Assembly (NCBI RefSeq): GCF_017948485.1
Contig: NZ_JAFFSX010000002.1
Location: forward strand, 558,001 to 622,000
Direction of reading: 5' to 3'
Length of the DNA: 64,000 nucleotides
Source: Streptomyces sp. GESEQ-35
GTDB lineage: Bacteria; Actinomycetota; Actinomycetes; Streptomycetales; Streptomycetaceae
In this document: positions 43,701-53,706 of the stretch, in pieces
How positions within the stretch are numbered: position 1 is the stretch's first letter
Layout of the letters: the number at the start of each line of letters is the position of its first letter
Notes under the pieces: generated by a model
Seen by the model: the letters and a program-made list of their open reading frames with translations, nothing else
The model's database searches: none
Told to the model about the DNA's origin: nothing
Program-made: the position numbers and the translations under genes

Positions 43701-45922
43701 ATGGCCAGCGCCTCGCGCGGCGGGATCCCGAACAGGCCCGCGTCGAACTCCGCGGCCCGGTGCAGGAATCCGCCGCTGCGCGTGTACGCGGTGCCGATGT
43801 GATCCGGATCGGGGTGGTACAGAGCGTCCAGGTCCCAGCCCCGGTCGGCCGGGAAGCCGGAGATCGCGTCACGGCCCGCCGACACCAACTGCCACAGTTC
43901 TTCCGGGGAGTTCACGTCGCCGGGATAGCGACAGCCCATGGCGACGATCACCACCGGATCCTCGTCGTCGGCCTCGCCCGCGGGCAGGACGGGGGCGGCG
44001 TCGTCGAGGGATGCCGGGTCGAAGAGGGCGGTGCGCAGATACCGGGCCACGTCGGCCGGTGTGGGGTGGTCGAAGACCAAGGTCGTCGGCAAAGGCAGTC
44101 CGGTCTCTTCGACGAGCCGGTCGATCAGGGTGACGGCGCCCAGGGAGGTCAGCCCGAGATCGGTGAAGGGGCTCTCCGCATCGAGCCGGGCGTGGGTGTC
44201 GCGTCCGCAGACCCGGGCCGTCTCGGCGAGCACCGTCTCACGCAGCGCGCGCTCCTGCTCCGCTCGCCGCAGGGGCAGCAGCCGCCGGTGCAGGGATCCG
44301 CCGGCCCGGACGGGTGGCACGGTCGGCGAGACGCGGACGTCGGGTGCGGGCAGGGCCAATCCCGGGACGACCGCATGGCGGGCGATCTTGCCGGACGCGG
44401 TGCGCGGGACCGCGGCGATCTCGTGGATCTCGGCGGGGACCTTGTAGTCGGACAGGCTGGTGCGGCAGGCGTCCAGCACCCGCTGCGGATCGATCCCGTC
44501 CGGGCCCGGTACGACGAAGGCCACCGGGACCTCGCCGAGAACGTCGTGCGGCAGGCCCGCCACCACGGCGTCGCGCACGCCGGGGCAGCGCAGCAGGGCC
44601 TGTTCGATCTCCGTCGGGTGGATGTTCTCGCCGCCGCGGATGATCAGCTCGCTGACCCGGCCGGTGAGGGTGAGATGGCCGTGCTCGACGCGTCGGCCGA
44701 GGTCCCCGGTGCGATACCAGCCGTCCTTCAGTGCGGCGGCCGTCGCCTCGGGCTGGTTGTGGTACCCGGTCATCAGGCTCGGCCCGCGAACCCAGATCTC
44801 GCCCTCGTCGCCCTCCGCGACATCGTTGCCGCTGTCCGGGCCGACGACCCGCACGTCCATCCCCGGCACCGGCGGTCCGCAGGAGCCGTCGACCCTGGGC
44901 CCTTCCGGCCGGTTCGCCGCGATCATGCCGCAGGTCTCGGTGCTGCCGTACGCATCGAGCAGCGGCGCTCCCAGTACGTCCTCGACCGCCGTGCGCAGCG
45001 ACGGGCCGCTCGGCGCGCCCGCCACGACACAGACCCGCAGCGCAGGCCGGGAGGGCACGGACTCCCCGGCTGCCGTCACGAGCCGGTGATAGGTCGCGGG
45101 GACCCCGGCCAGGACGGTGAAGGGGCCACCGAGGTCTTCGCGCGGTGCCTGGAGCTCATGCCACAGGCCGCCGGGCGGGAGGAGCTCGCCGGTGATCCGG
45201 GCACTCGCGCCGACGGCGGTGACGCCCAGGATCGCGAGGGAGTGCCCGAAACTGTGGAACAAGGGCAGCGGCCAGAGCAGCCGGTCCTCGGATGAGAGCC
45301 CGAAGAGCGGGACGTAGCAGGCCGCCACCGACCACAGCGCACTGCGCTGCGTGGACAGCACACCCTTGGGGCGATGGGTGGTGCCGGAGGTGTAGAGCAT
45401 CCAGGCGGGTTCGTCGAGCCCCAGGTCGTCCCTGGCGGGCCCTTGGGCGTCGTCGGCAGCGACGGCGTCCTCGAACAGCAGCGTGCCGTCAGGGGCGTCC
45501 GCCGGGACCGTCTCCGCACCGGCGAGCAGGATGTGCGGCCGGCGGTGTTCGGGACTCGATCGCTGTAACCGCGCCAGGCGCGCGGCGTCGGTGATGACGA
45601 CCGACGCGCCGCTGTCCTGGAGGAAATGGCCGAGTTCGGCGTCGGAGGACCGGGGGTTGAGGGGGACGCCGACCGCCCCGGCCCGGACGGTGGCGAGGCA
45701 ACTCTCCACCAGCTCCACGGAGTTGCCCAGGCAGAACGCGACCCGGTCGCCGCGGCGCAGGCCCGTCCGGGCGAGCCGGGCGGCCAGTCTGCCGGTGCGC
45801 CGTTCCAGCTCGGCGTAGGTGACACCGCGCACGGAGTCGGAGAACGCGACGCGATCCGGCGATCGCTCGGCGTGCCTCTTCAGCAGTTCCGGTATCGGCT
45901 GTATCAGCTCGTTCCGCCCCAT
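37781..45922 (-). CDS. Single-module type I PKS: ligase-ACP-KS-AT-DH-KR-ACP-TE
   Basis: 2713 residues. Acyl-AMP/CoA-ligase loading domain (1-530; [41 protein letters not shown]). ACP1 with Ser near 591 (DLGLTSLG). KS (654-1075; Cys near 823 in [22 protein letters not shown]). AT (1220-1510; GHSVGE near 1313; HAFH near 1415 predicts malonyl-CoA). DH (1580-1790; [10 protein letters not shown] and LLDAALH). KR (2036-2220; VLDDGVL, B-type; [11 protein letters not shown]). ACP2 with Ser near 2358 (GFDSL). TE (2430-2700; [16 protein letters not shown]). All active sites appear intact, and no ER or methyltransferase is present. Product: the starter acid plus C2 as a 2-enoic acid. ATG 45922 follows GGGGAGGGG. 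Residues ~1168-1197 derive from a dispersed repeat. Confidence 0.92.
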   Translation of the reverse strand: MGRNELIQPIPELLKRHAERSPDRVAFSDSVRGVTYAELERRTGRLAARLARTGLRRGDRVAFCLGNSVELVESCLATVRAGAVGVPLNPRSSDAELGHFLQDSGASVVITDAARLARLQRSSPEHRRPHILLAGAETVPADAPDGTLLFEDAVAADDAQGPARDDLGLDEPAWMLYTSGTTHRPKGVLSTQRSALWSVAACYVPLFGLSSEDRLLWPLPLFHSFGHSLAILGVTAVGASARITGELLPPGGLWHELQAPREDLGGPFTVLAGVPATYHRLVTAAGESVPSRPALRVCVVAGAPSGPSLRTAVEDVLGAPLLDAYGSTETCGMIAANRPEGPRVDGSCGPPVPGMDVRVVGPDSGNDVAEGDEGEIWVRGPSLMTGYHNQPEATAAALKDGWYRTGDLGRRVEHGHLTLTGRVSELIIRGGENIHPTEIEQALLRCPGVRDAVVAGLPHDVLGEVPVAFVVPGPDGIDPQRVLDACRTSLSDYKVPAEIHEIAAVPRTASGKIARHAVVPGLALPAPDVRVSPTVPPVRAGGSLHRRLLPLRRAEQERALRETVLAETARVCGRDTHARLDAESPFTDLGLTSLGAVTLIDRLVEETGLPLPTTLVFDHPTPADVARYLRTALFDPASLDDAAPVLPAGEADDEDPVVIVAMGCRYPGDVNSPEELWQLVSAGRDAISGFPADRGWDLDALYHPDPDHIGTAYTRSGGFLHRAAEFDAGLFGIPPREALAMDPQQRLLLETSWEVWERAGIDPASLRESDTGVFVGLMHGDYSARFTHHGLEAYLGLGSAGSVTSGRISYTYGLRGPSITVDTACSSSLVALHWAARSLRSGECSLALAGGVTVMATPNAFLAFSRQRALSPDGRCKSFSSSADGTAWGEGAGLVLLERLSDARRNGHPVLAVLRGSAVNSDGASNGLTAPNGQAQQRLITQALADAGLRASDVDAVEAHGTGTTLGDPVEARALLATYGQNRERPLLLGSVKSNLGHTQAAAGVAGVIKMVQAMRQGELPRTLHAQTPSPHVDWSLGRVELLTTARPWPSAADRPRRAGVSAFGIGGTNAHVILEEPPPPERHTGACSLPVPWLLSADDEGALRDQARRLAATVTARPDLSSADIGYSLAVSRSALTHRALIPADDRERMLAGLEALAAPSSSGQGGHGSAAPRRGAGLHQFAAPPRGATSHDGAAADRRPIAAHPAETSLADPAIRAAFLFTGQGAQRARMGVELGAAFPAFAAAFDEVCRELDDRLELPLRTVLSAEPDSPSAALLHRTDFTQAALFAFEVALFRLLESWGVQADFLAGHSVGELAAAHVSGVLDLADAATLVAARGRLMRALPEGGAMVALDADEDEVLRQLADVADQVAVAAVNGPRSVVISGAREAVHAVAAGFEARGRRTVRLKVSHAFHSPLMEPMLDEFRRTAEELTFRPPRIPLVSAVSGRPADAEELCSPEYWVRHARRTVRFADTVRWLGGNGVSAFLELGPGPVLTALAQECLTDPFFAPATRGGEREPRTLLSAVAGLHVRGVRVDWPAVFAGTGARRVDLPTYAFQRRRYWLEAPPAAALATAGTQQGHALLGPAFTVPGTDRTVFSGLLSTTDQPWLADHVIAGTVLVPATAFVEMAVRAGDEAGCEVLDELLVLSPLALPSATGVSVQVVVGPADDSGRRPFDIYSRTEDDLWSRHVTGLLGRAPEVPQEDLTVWPPQGADEVDLTDAYADLTDGGFAYGPAFQGVRAVWRRGDDLFAEVRLPEPAVAEAGRFGIHPALLDAALHAPLLAGPGPGASVRVPFAWGGVRLYAAGATELRVRVSPAGADSVSLVLADPTGRPVARVNSLTTRELPRTRDDVVRRGLLRPDWVLVDVPSGVPGERWAVLGPDELNLGEIIDTAAPGSADIVAVTALGPATDSDPLSAVHRLTGRVLRALQDWQDEPDTAAARLVVITRNATAPVPDLAGAAVWGLVRTAQSELPGRVVLVDVDADPESLRLLPAAVTTGEPQLAVRAGRVTVPRLTETASDGRTRARAAFGPDGTVLITGGTGALGAELARHLVASYGVRHLLLTGRRGPQAPGADELRSALEELGAEVRIVSCDVTDRAALADAVRSCEPPLAAVVHAAGVLDDGVLPALTPERMAAVLRPKADAAWHLHELTRNLDLSAFVLFSSASGLLGRAGQGNYAAANAFLDALARHRTALGLPGVSLAWGLWELDGGMAAQFREGGQQPGSRDGIRALSPEQGLALFDAALREREPVLAPILLDRAALGSAGRALPPPLRGLIRPGRPKAGAGATDSAPGGEQVLEPGAWRELLAGLPEDQREGALVELMRADVATLLGYGDADALPAGRAFADLGFDSLTAVQIRNRLSMALHLRLPAAVVFEHPTAEGLARHVLGLLDDLPRTTPVRTPQPADGRPVRTLSSLYRSVCEAGQVVAAMHMLVTASWGVPTFDASGSREHALPPVRRADGGGDGPVLVFFPGYHPLFDAPAGEFPRFHRSFQGELDVLEFPHPGVVEGDAVPADRETLAHTHAETVLRHVGGRPFVVVGMSGGGAVAHTVTRRLEALGTAPAGQVLLDTYLIGDGNGDKDWLLSLPASAVAPRLAGNDCTGDEDNGVAALGAYTRMFLGWDPEPVGTPTLLVRATEPTPEMAASAGPDGWRTSWPLPHERVDVPGDHVSFMRDHAHTTVAAVRSWIDSLGLTKARPTAQGER
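42330..42416. repeat. Dispersed GC-rich element inside the PKS gene, in frame
   Basis: 87 bases (29 codons) that match the intergenic copy at 62534-62621 almost base for base, including GCTGCGGCGCCGTCGTGGCT, GGTCGCGCCC, CGGCGGAGCCGCA, the hairpin GCGCCCC-TTC-GGGGCGC (42390-42406) and GCTGCCGAACCG. In the PKS it encodes a basic, low-complexity stretch ([20 protein letters not shown]...) in the KS-AT linker. Confidence 0.85.
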
Positions 45923-46053
45923 GCCTGTGCCCCTCCCCAAACGCCCTCCGCCGAAGCGTCGTTGACCCTAGGGGGACGAGGACGCATGATCGAGTATGTC
46001 GGTGCCCGGCGTGGCGGGTTTCCCAGCGCGTAAACAGCGAGGTGACAGGCCGT

Positions 46054-47865
46054 ATGTTCACGACCCGCCCCACCCTCCAGGGCACTTTCGGAATGGTCTC
46101 CTCCACGCACTGGCTGGCCTCGCAGTCGGCGATGGCCGTGCTGGAGGACGGCGGCAACGCGTACGACGCCGCCGTGGCGGGCGCCTTCGTGCTGCATGTC
46201 GTCGAGCCGCATCTCAACGGGCCCGCCGGTGAGGTGCCGATCCTGCTCGCGCCGGAGGGCGGCGAGGTGCGGGTGCTGTGCGGGCAGGGGGTCGGGCCCG
46301 CCGGGGCGACGGTCGGGCACTACAAGGGGCTCGGTCTGGATCTCGTACCCGGTACGGGACCCCTGGCCGCCGCGGTCCCCGGGGCGTTCGACGCCTGGAT
46401 GGTGCTGCTGCGCGATCACGGCACCAAGACCCTCGACGACGTCCTGAAGTACGCCATCGGATACGCCGAACACGGACACGCGCCCGTGGAGAACGTCGGC
46501 GCGACCGTGGAGACCGTACGGGAGCTGTTCGAGACGGAGTGGACCTCGTCGGCGGAGGTGTACCTGCCGGGCGGCAGGGCGCCACGCCCCGGCGAACTGC
46601 TGCGCAACCCCGCCCTCGCGGCCACCTGGAAGCGGCTGCTCGCCGAGATCGCCGGGGCCGGGGACCGAATCGCGCGGATCGAGGCGGCGCGCGAGGTGTG
46701 GCGGGCCGGGTTCATCGCCGAGGCGCTCGTACGGCAGGCCGCGCGGCCCACCATGGACACCAGCGGCGAGCGGCACACCGGTACGCTCACGGCCGCCGAC
46801 CTCGCCGGGTGGTCCGCGACATACGAGGCGCCGGCGACGTACGACTGGAACGGCTGGACCCTGTGCAAGGCCGGCCCCTGGAGTCAGGGCCCGGTCCTCC
46901 TCCAGCAGTTGGCGCTGCTCCCGCCCGAACTGCCGCCTTACGGATCCGCCGACTACGTCCATCTGCTCATCGAGGGCTGCAAGCTCGCCATGGCCGACCG
47001 GGAGGCCTGGTACGGCGACGCGGCCGAGGTGCCGCTCGACGAGCTGCTGTCGGCGGACTACAACGTCGCCCGGCGAGCCCTCGTCGGCGACAAGGCCTCG
47101 CACGAGCTGCGGCCCGGCAGCCCGGGCGGGCGCACTCCGCGACTGAGTGCGCACGCGCGCGTGGTGACCGCCGACGCCCCGGGCTTCGACCCGATGGGCG
47201 CCGGCGAGCCGACCGTCGCCAGGCTCCCGGGGCTGTCCGAGGTCGCCTCCGACGGCCACACGCGCGGCGACACCTGCCACCTCGACGTCGTCGACCGCTG
47301 GGGCAACATGGTCGCCGCCACGCCCAGCGGCGGCTGGTTGCAGTCCAACCCGGTCGTGCCCGAACTGGGCTTCCCGCTCGGCACCCGGCTCCAGATGACC
47401 TGGCTCGACGAGGGCCTGCCCAACTCGCTCACCCCGGGGCGCCGTCCGCGCACCACCCTCACACCGTCGATCGCGCTGCGCGACGGGGTGCCGGTCATGG
47501 CGTTCGGCACGCCCGGCGGGGATCAGCAGGACCAGTGGCAGCTGCACTTCTTCCTCGCGGTCGCACTGCGCGCCCGCGTACGCGGCGGCCTCGACCTCCA
47601 AGGCGCGATCGACGCCCCGAACTGGCACAACGACAGCTTCCCCGGCTCCTTCTATCCGCGCCGTATGCGCCCGGGCAGCGTCACCGTGGAGTCCCGGACG
47701 GACGGGGAGGTCGTCGAGGGGCTGCGGGAGCGCGGGCACGACGTGACCGTGGGGGACCCGTGGTCGGAGGGGCGGTTGTGCGCCGTCGCACGGGATCCGG
47801 AGAGCGGCATTCTGTCGGCGGCGGCCAATCCGCGGGGGATGCAGGGGTACGCGGTGGGGCGCTGA
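46054..47865 (+). CDS. Gamma-glutamyltransferase-family protein (cytoplasmic type)
   Basis: 603 residues, no signal peptide, unlike the enzyme at 15776. Family blocks: GGNAYDAAVAGAFVLHVVEPHLNG near 32-55, the self-processing Thr in HTRGDTCHLDVVDRWGNMVAATPSGGW near 407-433, and RPRTTLTPSIALRDGVPVMAFGTPGGDQQDQW near 467-498. The usual GSSGGG-type substrate loop is replaced by GPWSQGPVLLQQ, as in the oxamate amidohydrolase / YwrD-like branch, so the substrate may not be glutathione. ATG 46054 is preferred over GTG 46042 because AGGTGA lies before it. Divergent from the PKS, with 131 bp between. Confidence 0.85.
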   Translation: MFTTRPTLQGTFGMVSSTHWLASQSAMAVLEDGGNAYDAAVAGAFVLHVVEPHLNGPAGEVPILLAPEGGEVRVLCGQGVGPAGATVGHYKGLGLDLVPGTGPLAAAVPGAFDAWMVLLRDHGTKTLDDVLKYAIGYAEHGHAPVENVGATVETVRELFETEWTSSAEVYLPGGRAPRPGELLRNPALAATWKRLLAEIAGAGDRIARIEAAREVWRAGFIAEALVRQAARPTMDTSGERHTGTLTAADLAGWSATYEAPATYDWNGWTLCKAGPWSQGPVLLQQLALLPPELPPYGSADYVHLLIEGCKLAMADREAWYGDAAEVPLDELLSADYNVARRALVGDKASHELRPGSPGGRTPRLSAHARVVTADAPGFDPMGAGEPTVARLPGLSEVASDGHTRGDTCHLDVVDRWGNMVAATPSGGWLQSNPVVPELGFPLGTRLQMTWLDEGLPNSLTPGRRPRTTLTPSIALRDGVPVMAFGTPGGDQQDQWQLHFFLAVALRARVRGGLDLQGAIDAPNWHNDSFPGSFYPRRMRPGSVTVESRTDGEVVEGLRERGHDVTVGDPWSEGRLCAVARDPESGILSAAANPRGMQGYAVGR

Positions 47866-47950
47866 CGCCGAAGAGGGGTATTCATCCAGATTCCACCCGG
47901 GGTACATGGGGCGGGTGGGGATTGTCAGTGGTGCGTGCTCTCATGGAGGC

Positions 47951-48808
47951 ATGATCGGAGACATCGAAACCATCGACGAGTTTCTCACGCGTCACTCCGG
48001 CGACGTGGAAGAAGCGGTCCGCGAGGCGGTCGCCGCCGAGATCATGCCGCGCTTCCGCCAGCTGGCCGCGCACGAGGTCGACCAGAAGAGCGGCCCGCAC
48101 GACCTGGTGACGGACGCCGACCGCAAGGCCGAGCAGTACCTCACCGAGGCACTCGGCAAGCTGCTGCCGGGCTCGGTCGTGGTCGGCGAGGAAGCGGTGC
48201 ACGCCAACCCCGCGACGTACGAGGCGATACAGGGCGACGCCCCCGTCTGGATCGTCGACCCTGTGGACGGAACACGGCAGTTCGTGCACGGCGACGCAGG
48301 CTTCTGCACCCTGGTCGCGCTGGCCCGGCGCGGAGTGGTGCTCGCCTCCTGGACGTACGCCCCCGTGCGCGACCAACTGGCCACGGCCGTACGGGGTGGT
48401 GGCGCCTTCCTCGACGGCGAGCGGCTGCACGCCGGTCCTCCCGCCCCCGGCCGGGACCTCCGCGTGGCCACCTCCCACCCGGACTACACGACGGACGAGC
48501 AGAAGCGCGCGCTGCTCAGCCTGTGGACGGACGGCGTCGCACCGCGCGCCTGCGGCTCCGCAGGACTGGAGTATCTCGCCGTCGCCCGCGGCGAGTTGGA
48601 TGCCGTTGCCTTCTCCTGGGAGGCCGCCTGGGATCATGCGGCGGGCCTGCTGCTGGTCGAGGAGGCGGGCGGAGCCCATCGCACGCTCGCGGGCGAGCCG
48701 TTCCGCATCACCGGTGGGAACACGCTGCCGTTCACCGCGGCACGCGACGAGGCCACGGCTCGACGGGTCGTGGAGCTGCTGTCCGAGCCGTACCCGTGGA
48801 TCCAGTGA
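47951..48808 (+). CDS. Inositol-monophosphatase-family phosphatase
   Basis: 285 residues. The Mg-dependent phosphatase motifs are intact: metal-binding Glu in VVVGEEAVHAN near 80, WIVDPVDGTRQFVHG near 100-114 and the second motif WEAAWDHAAGLLLVEEAGG near 221-239. Members dephosphorylate inositol phosphate, histidinol phosphate, PAP or fructose bisphosphate; the sequence does not settle which. ATG preceded by CATGGAGGC. It stands alone between the gamma-glutamyltransferase-like gene and the FAD oxidoreductase gene. Confidence 0.9.
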   Translation: MIGDIETIDEFLTRHSGDVEEAVREAVAAEIMPRFRQLAAHEVDQKSGPHDLVTDADRKAEQYLTEALGKLLPGSVVVGEEAVHANPATYEAIQGDAPVWIVDPVDGTRQFVHGDAGFCTLVALARRGVVLASWTYAPVRDQLATAVRGGGAFLDGERLHAGPPAPGRDLRVATSHPDYTTDEQKRALLSLWTDGVAPRACGSAGLEYLAVARGELDAVAFSWEAAWDHAAGLLLVEEAGGAHRTLAGEPFRITGGNTLPFTAARDEATARRVVELLSEPYPWIQ

Positions 48809-48868
48809 CGACGCCATGACCGGCTCCGCTTCCCCAGGACTCACGCCCGGCCCCACCGCGGCGTGAGG

Positions 48869-48891
48869 CTGTCAGTGCCCAGGCATATCCT
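48869..48891 (+). promoter_or_regulatory. Candidate PafBC-type damage promoter of the oxidoreductase/macro-domain operon
   Basis: CTGTCAGTG (48869-48877), eight bases, TATCCT (48886-48891). The GTCAGTG core and spacing fit the actinobacterial damage promoter, with one change in the first T and a weaker -10 (TATCCT instead of TAGGNT). The predicted start is near 48898, 33 bases before GTG 48931. Confidence 0.45.
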
Positions 48892-48930
48892 GATCCTTCA
48901 GTGGCCATCGGCTGACGAAGGAGTCCGAAG

Positions 48931-50349
48931 GTGCCGTCGATGCTCGATGCCGTCGTGGTGGGTGCGGGGCCGAACGGGCTGACGGCCGCCGTGGAGCTGG
49001 CCCGGCGCGGCTTCTCCGTGGCCGTCTTCGAGGCCCGTGACACCGTGGGCGGGGGAGCCCGCACCGAGGAGCTGACCCTCCCCGGCTTCCGCCACGACCC
49101 GTGCTCCGCCGCGCACCCCCTCGGTATCAACTCACCGGCGTTCCGGGCGATGCCCCTGGAGCGGCACGGCCTTCAGTGGCTGCACCCCGAGCTGCCCATG
49201 GCGCACCCCTTCACCGACGGCACCGCCGCCGTGCTGGCCCGGTCGGTCGCCGAGACGGCCGCGTCGTTCGGGCCGCGTGACGCCGGCACGTACCGCAGGC
49301 TGGTCGAGCCCTTCCTGCCCAGGTGGGACACCCTCGCCCGGGACTTCATGTCCCTGCCGCTCACCTCGCTGCCCCGGGACCCGGTCACCCTCGCCCGCTT
49401 CGGCCTCGTCGGCCTGCCTCCGTCGACCTGGCTGACCCGCCGGTTCCGGGACGAGCGCGCCAGGACCCTGTTCGCCGGACTCGTGGCCCACGTCATGGCC
49501 CCGCTGAACGGCATTCTGACCGGCGGTATCGGCCTGGTCTTCGCCCTGGCCGCGCACGCCCGCGGCTGGCCGGTCGCCCGCGGCGGCTCCCAGTCGATCT
49601 CCGACGCCCTGACCTCGTATCTGAAGGACCTCGGCGGCACCGTCCACACCGACTACGAGGTCAAGCGCCTCGACGACCTGCCGCCCGCCCGCGCCTACGT
49701 CTTCGACACCTCCCCCACCGCGCTGGCCCGTATCGCGGGCTTCGGCCGGTACTACGAGGGCTTTCGGTACGGCCCCGGGGTCTTCAAGATCGACTATGCG
49801 CTGGACGGCCCGGTGCCGTGGACCGCGCGGGAGGCCCGGGTCGCCGGCACCGTGCAGATCGGCGCGGACAGCGCGGAGATCGGTGCTGCCCTGCGTGCCG
49901 CGTCCCGGGAGGGCAGGGCACCGGACAAGCCGTTCATGATCACGGTCCAGCCGAGTGTCGTCGACCCCAGCCGGGCCCCGGCCGGGAAGCAGGTCTTCTG
50001 GGCCTACGGCCATGTCCCGAGCGGCTGGACCGGCGACCTCACCGACGCCATCGAGCGCCAACTGGAGCGGTTCGCGCCGGGATTCCGTGACCGGGTCCTC
50101 GCCCGCGCGACCGCCGGCCCGCCCGAGCTCGCCGCCCGCAACGCCAACTACGTCGGCGGCGACATCGCCTCCGGCGCCGTCTCCGGACTCCAGACCCTGC
50201 TGCGCCCCAGGCTGTCCCTGTTCCCGTACAGCACCCCGCACCCGGCCGTCTTCATCTGCTCGTCGTCGACCCCGCCGGGGCCCGGAGTACATGGGATGTC
50301 GGGGCACAACGCGGCGAAGGCCGTCTGGAGGAGGCTGAGGCAGACATGA
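48931..50349 (+). CDS. FAD-dependent oxidoreductase, phytoene-desaturase/PYROXD2-like
   Basis: 472 residues. The N-terminal dinucleotide motif [30 protein letters not shown] (about 6-35) and [15 protein letters not shown] are those of the phytoene desaturase / amine-oxidase superfamily. The C-terminal [21 protein letters not shown] closes the FAD site. The overall pattern resembles the PYROXD2 branch, whose substrates are unknown; no carotenoid gene is nearby. The GTG start follows AAGGAG. The stop overlaps the macro-domain gene as ATGA, which is the most informative neighbour. Confidence 0.85.
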   Translation: MPSMLDAVVVGAGPNGLTAAVELARRGFSVAVFEARDTVGGGARTEELTLPGFRHDPCSAAHPLGINSPAFRAMPLERHGLQWLHPELPMAHPFTDGTAAVLARSVAETAASFGPRDAGTYRRLVEPFLPRWDTLARDFMSLPLTSLPRDPVTLARFGLVGLPPSTWLTRRFRDERARTLFAGLVAHVMAPLNGILTGGIGLVFALAAHARGWPVARGGSQSISDALTSYLKDLGGTVHTDYEVKRLDDLPPARAYVFDTSPTALARIAGFGRYYEGFRYGPGVFKIDYALDGPVPWTAREARVAGTVQIGADSAEIGAALRAASREGRAPDKPFMITVQPSVVDPSRAPAGKQVFWAYGHVPSGWTGDLTDAIERQLERFAPGFRDRVLARATAGPPELAARNANYVGGDIASGAVSGLQTLLRPRLSLFPYSTPHPAVFICSSSTPPGPGVHGMSGHNAAKAVWRRLRQT

Positions 50350-50855
50350 CCACCATCACGCTCGTCCAGGGCGACATCACCCGGCAGACCGCCGATGCGA
50401 TCGTCAACGCGGCGAACTCCTCCCTGCTCGGCGGAGGCGGTGTCGACGGTGCCATCCACCGGCGCGGCGGCCCCGCGATCCTTCAGGAGTGCCGGGGGCT
50501 CCGCGCCTCGCAGTACGGCAAGGGCCTGCCCACCGGCCGGGCGGTCGCCACGACGGCGGGCGAACTCGACGCACGCTGGGTGATCCACACCGTCGGCCCG
50601 GTGCACAGCCGTTCCGAGGACCGCTCCGACCTGCTCGCCTCCTGCTACCGGGAATCGCTGCGAGTGGCAGACGAGTTGGGCGCCGGTACCGTCGCGTTCC
50701 CGGCTGTCTCCACAGGCGTCTACCGCTGGCCGATGGAGGACGCCGCCCGGATCGCGGTGGAGGCGGTGCGGGCGGCGCGGACGTCGGTCGAGGAGGTCAG
50801 GTTCGTGCTCTTCGACGAGCGGGCGTACCAGGCGTTCGCCGCACAGGTCGAGTGA
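50346..50855 (+). CDS. Macro-domain protein (O-acetyl-ADP-ribose deacetylase type)
   Basis: 169 residues, essentially one MacroD/YmdB-like macro domain: [36 protein letters not shown] near 7-42 holds the ADP-ribose-binding and catalytic Asn/Asp positions, with the second loop [12 protein letters not shown] near 118-129. Such proteins hydrolyse O-acetyl-ADP-ribose or remove ADP-ribose from proteins or DNA ends. Start in the stop codon of the FAD oxidoreductase gene. Ends 15 bases from the convergent aldolase gene. Confidence 0.92.
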   Translation: MTTITLVQGDITRQTADAIVNAANSSLLGGGGVDGAIHRRGGPAILQECRGLRASQYGKGLPTGRAVATTAGELDARWVIHTVGPVHSRSEDRSDLLASCYRESLRVADELGAGTVAFPAVSTGVYRWPMEDAARIAVEAVRAARTSVEEVRFVLFDERAYQAFAAQVE

Positions 50856-50870
50856 CGAACGAGCGCGTGC

Positions 50871-51878
50871 CTAGGACCGGCCGATCAGATCCAGCGCGAT
50901 GTCGGTGATCATGTCCTCCTGGCCGCCGACCATGCCCCGCCGGCCGACCTCGACCAGGATGGTGCGGGTGTCCAGGCCGTACCGGTCGGCGGCCGTCTCG
51001 GCGTGCCTGAGGAAGCTGGAGTAGACGCCCGCGTAGCCGAGGCTGAGCGTCTCACGGTCCACGCGCACCTCGCGGTCCTGGAGCGGTCGTACGAGGTCGT
51101 CGGCGGCGTCCATGAGGGGGAACAGGTCGCAGCCGTGCTCCCAGCCCGTCAGATCCGCGACGGCGATGAAGGCCTCCAGCGGACAGTTCCCCGCTCCCGC
51201 GCCCTGTCCCGCAAGGGAGGCGTCGACGCGGACGGCGCCGTTCTCGACGGCGACGACGGTGTTGGCGACGCCCAGGGCGAGGTTGTGGTGGGCGTGGATG
51301 CCGAGTTCGGTCGCCGGGTCGAGGACGTCACGGTAGGCGCGGAAGCGGTCGCGGACCCCGTCCATGGTGAGGCGGCCGCCGGAGTCGGTGACGTAGACGC
51401 AGTGGGCGCCGTAGGACTCCATCAGCTTGGCCTGCCGGGCGAGTTCGGCCGGTTCGGCCATGTGCGACATCATCAGGAACCCGGCGACGTCCATGCCCAG
51501 CTCCCGCGCGGCCGCGATGTGCTGTGCGGAGATGTCCGCCTCGGTGCAGTGGGTGGCGATGCGCACCGAGCGGATGCCGAGGGAGTGGGCCTGCTTGAGG
51601 TCGTGGACCGTTCCGATGCCGGGCAGCAGCAGGGTGGTGGGGATCGCGTGGCGTACGACGCCGGTGACGGCCTCGATCCACTCCCAGTCGGTGTGGGCGC
51701 CGACGCCGTAGTTGATGCTGGAGCCGGCCAGACCGTCGCCGTGCGCGATCTCGATGGCGGCCACTCCGGCGGCGTCCAGGGCGGCGGCGATGGAGCGGGC
51801 CTGCTCGACGGTGTAGCGGTGGCGGATGGCGTGCATACCGTCCCGCAGGGTGACGTCCTGGACGTAGAGCGTGGTCAC
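50871..51878 (-). CDS. mhpE: 4-Hydroxy-2-oxovalerate aldolase
   Basis: 335 residues from GTG 51878. DRE-TIM aldolase family: [15 protein letters not shown] near 9-23 carries the catalytic Arg and metal-binding Asp; [14 protein letters not shown] and [23 protein letters not shown] (metal-binding HxH) follow. It splits 4-hydroxy-2-oxovalerate to pyruvate and acetaldehyde, the last carbon-cleaving step of meta-cleavage pathways. Its start overlaps the stop of the acetaldehyde dehydrogenase gene (GTGA); the two enzymes normally form a channelling complex. Confidence 0.95.
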   Translation of the reverse strand: MTTLYVQDVTLRDGMHAIRHRYTVEQARSIAAALDAAGVAAIEIAHGDGLAGSSINYGVGAHTDWEWIEAVTGVVRHAIPTTLLLPGIGTVHDLKQAHSLGIRSVRIATHCTEADISAQHIAAARELGMDVAGFLMMSHMAEPAELARQAKLMESYGAHCVYVTDSGGRLTMDGVRDRFRAYRDVLDPATELGIHAHHNLALGVANTVVAVENGAVRVDASLAGQGAGAGNCPLEAFIAVADLTGWEHGCDLFPLMDAADDLVRPLQDREVRVDRETLSLGYAGVYSSFLRHAETAADRYGLDTRTILVEVGRRGMVGGQEDMITDIALDLIGRS

Positions 51879-52807
51879 TTGACGGCCTCCGTGACGTGCG
51901 CGGCCATGCGTTCCGCGGTGCGCAGCGCGGCCGAGGTCATGATGTCGAGGTTTCCGGCGTAGGCCGGGAGGTAGTGTGCGGCGCCCTCGACCTCAAGGAA
52001 TACGGACACCTTCAGCGGGTCGTCGACCCCGGTGGCGAGGGTGCGCAGGGGATCGTCGGCGGCCACCGTCTCGTACTGCACCTTCTGCTTGAGCCGGTAG
52101 CCGGGTACGTACGCCTGGACGCGGGCGACCATGTCCTCGATGGACGCCGTGACGGCCTCGGTGGCGCAGTCGGAGACCAGGCAGTGCACGGTGTCCCGCA
52201 TGATCAGCGGGGGCTCGGCCGGGTTGAGGACGATGATCGCCTTGCCGCGTGCGGCGCCGCCGACCTTCTCGATGGCAGCCGACGTGGTCTCGGTGAACTC
52301 GTCGATGTTCGCCCGGGTGCCGGGACCGGCGGAGCGGGAGGCGATGGAGGCGACGATCTCGCCGTAGTGGACCGGGGTGACCGCACCCACCGCGGCGACG
52401 ACCGGGATGGTGGCCTGGCCGCCGCAGGTGACCATGTTGACGCTCGGGGCGTCGAGGTGGGCGTCGCCGTTGACCGGCGGGACCACGTACGGGCCGAGGG
52501 CGGCCGGGGTGAGGTCGACGAGGGTGCGGCCCAGCGGGCGCAGGACGTCCTCGTGGTGGCGGTGGGCGCCGGCCGAGGTCGCGTCGAAGACGAACTCGAC
52601 GTCGGCGAACTCGTCCAGCCCGACGAGCCCTTCGACGCCCTTGTGGGTGGTGGTGACCTTCAGACGCCGGGCGCGGGCCAGGCCGTCGGAGTCCGGGTCG
52701 ATGCCGGCCAGCGCGGCGACTTCGAGGCTCTCCGACAGCCGCAGGACCTTGATCATGAGGTCGGTGCCGATGTTGCCGGAGCCGATGATGGCGACCTTCG
52801 TACTCAC
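51875..52807 (-). CDS. mhpF: Acetaldehyde dehydrogenase (acylating)
   Basis: 310 residues from GTG 52807, which overlaps the hydratase stop. NAD-binding [19 protein letters not shown] near 5-23 and the catalytic Cys in [18 protein letters not shown] near 130 identify the short acylating enzyme that turns acetaldehyde and CoA into acetyl-CoA with [18 protein letters not shown] near the end is the family's subunit-contact block. Partner of the aldolase encoded next. Confidence 0.95.
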   Translation of the reverse strand: MSTKVAIIGSGNIGTDLMIKVLRLSESLEVAALAGIDPDSDGLARARRLKVTTTHKGVEGLVGLDEFADVEFVFDATSAGAHRHHEDVLRPLGRTLVDLTPAALGPYVVPPVNGDAHLDAPSVNMVTCGGQATIPVVAAVGAVTPVHYGEIVASIASRSAGPGTRANIDEFTETTSAAIEKVGGAARGKAIIVLNPAEPPLIMRDTVHCLVSDCATEAVTASIEDMVARVQAYVPGYRLKQKVQYETVAADDPLRTLATGVDDPLKVSVFLEVEGAAHYLPAYAGNLDIMTSAALRTAERMAAHVTEAVK

Positions 52808-53616
52808 TCGGAGTCTCCGTTCGTGGCGAAGGCGACCCGCACGGACCCCAGGTCCGAGATCCGGGCCTCGAACGCGTCGCCGGGAGCGGCCGGGACCATC
52901 GGCCCCAGGGCGCCGGTCAGCACGAGGTCGCCCGCACGCAGCGGATCGCCCCGTTCGGCGAGGGCCGAGGCCAGCCAGACGGCCGCGTTGAGGGGGCTGC
53001 CGAGGCAGTCGGCGCCGGTGCCCTCGGAGACGGTCTCGCCGCCGCGGGTCATGGTCATCGTCACGGCACGGAGGTCGACGCCGGCGAGCGGCACGGGCCG
53101 GCCGCCCAGGACGTACAGGCCGCAGGAGGCGTTGTCGGCGACGGTGTCGACGAGGGAGATGTCCCAGCCGGCGATGCGGCTGTCCACGATCTCCAGCGCG
53201 GGCAGTGCGAAGTCCACCGCCCGCAGCACGTCCACGACCGTGCACTCACGGTGCGGGAGATCGCGGCCGAGGACGAGCGCGACCTCGGCCTCCACCTTGG
53301 GCTGGAGCAGTCGTCCGGCGGGCACCTCGCCGCCGTCGGCCACGGCCATGTCCGCGAACAGTGCGCCGAAGTCCGGCCGGTCCACGCCGAGTTGGCGCTG
53401 CACGGCCGGCGAGGTCAGGCCGATCTTGCGGCCGACGACGCGGCGCCCGGCGTCCAGGCCGCGTCGTACGTTGAGCTGCTGTACGGCGTACGCCGTCGCC
53501 AGGCCGTCGATCAGCGTCCGCACCGGCGGGCAGGCGACCCCGGTGCGGGTGGCCTCCGCCAGCGCGTCGGCGGCCTTGACCACGGCCGGGGGAGCGACGT
53601 CGGGCTCGGTCGGCAT
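52804..53616 (-). CDS. mhpD: 2-Hydroxypenta-2,4-dienoate hydratase
   Basis: 270 residues from ATG 53616, chosen for the perfect CAGGAGG site upstream. It belongs to the hydratase/decarboxylase (FAH-like) family: [29 protein letters not shown] near 63-91, [16 protein letters not shown] with metal-binding Glu residues near 105-118, and [14 protein letters not shown] near 140-153. It adds water to 2-hydroxypentadienoate to give 4-hydroxy-2-oxovalerate. First gene of the hydratase-dehydrogenase-aldolase operon, divergent from the IclR regulator. Confidence 0.92.
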   Translation of the reverse strand: MPTEPDVAPPAVVKAADALAEATRTGVACPPVRTLIDGLATAYAVQQLNVRRGLDAGRRVVGRKIGLTSPAVQRQLGVDRPDFGALFADMAVADGGEVPAGRLLQPKVEAEVALVLGRDLPHRECTVVDVLRAVDFALPALEIVDSRIAGWDISLVDTVADNASCGLYVLGGRPVPLAGVDLRAVTMTMTRGGETVSEGTGADCLGSPLNAAVWLASALAERGDPLRAGDLVLTGALGPMVPAAPGDAFEARISDLGSVRVAFATNGDSE

Positions 53617-53687
53617 GGATTGCCTCCTGGGGAGCGAGGGTGCGTTCGACTTCGATATAGACATCGCCCTCGCCGGGGGACAAACTT

Positions 53688-53706
53688 TGTTCCGTGACAC
53701 GGAACA
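53688..53706. promoter_or_regulatory. Perfect 19-bp palindrome at the IclR start (operator)
   Basis: TGTTCCGTG-A-CACGGAACA, with nine-base arms around one central base. The GTG at 53694-53696 lies inside it. It sits in the 77-bp gap to the divergent hydratase gene. This is a strong candidate site for the IclR protein itself, controlling both directions. Confidence 0.7.

Noticed and set aside
45923..45940. TTG at 45940 as start of the PKS
   Set aside because: The GGGGAGGGG ribosome site overlaps it; ATG 45922 has correct spacing.
47922..47944. A third perfect TTGTCAGTG box upstream of the inositol-monophosphatase-family gene
   Set aside because: The -35-like part matches the damage promoter, but the hexamer at the right distance is TCTCAT, which lacks the needed TA at its start. 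Kept out of the feature list; transcription start mapping would decide.
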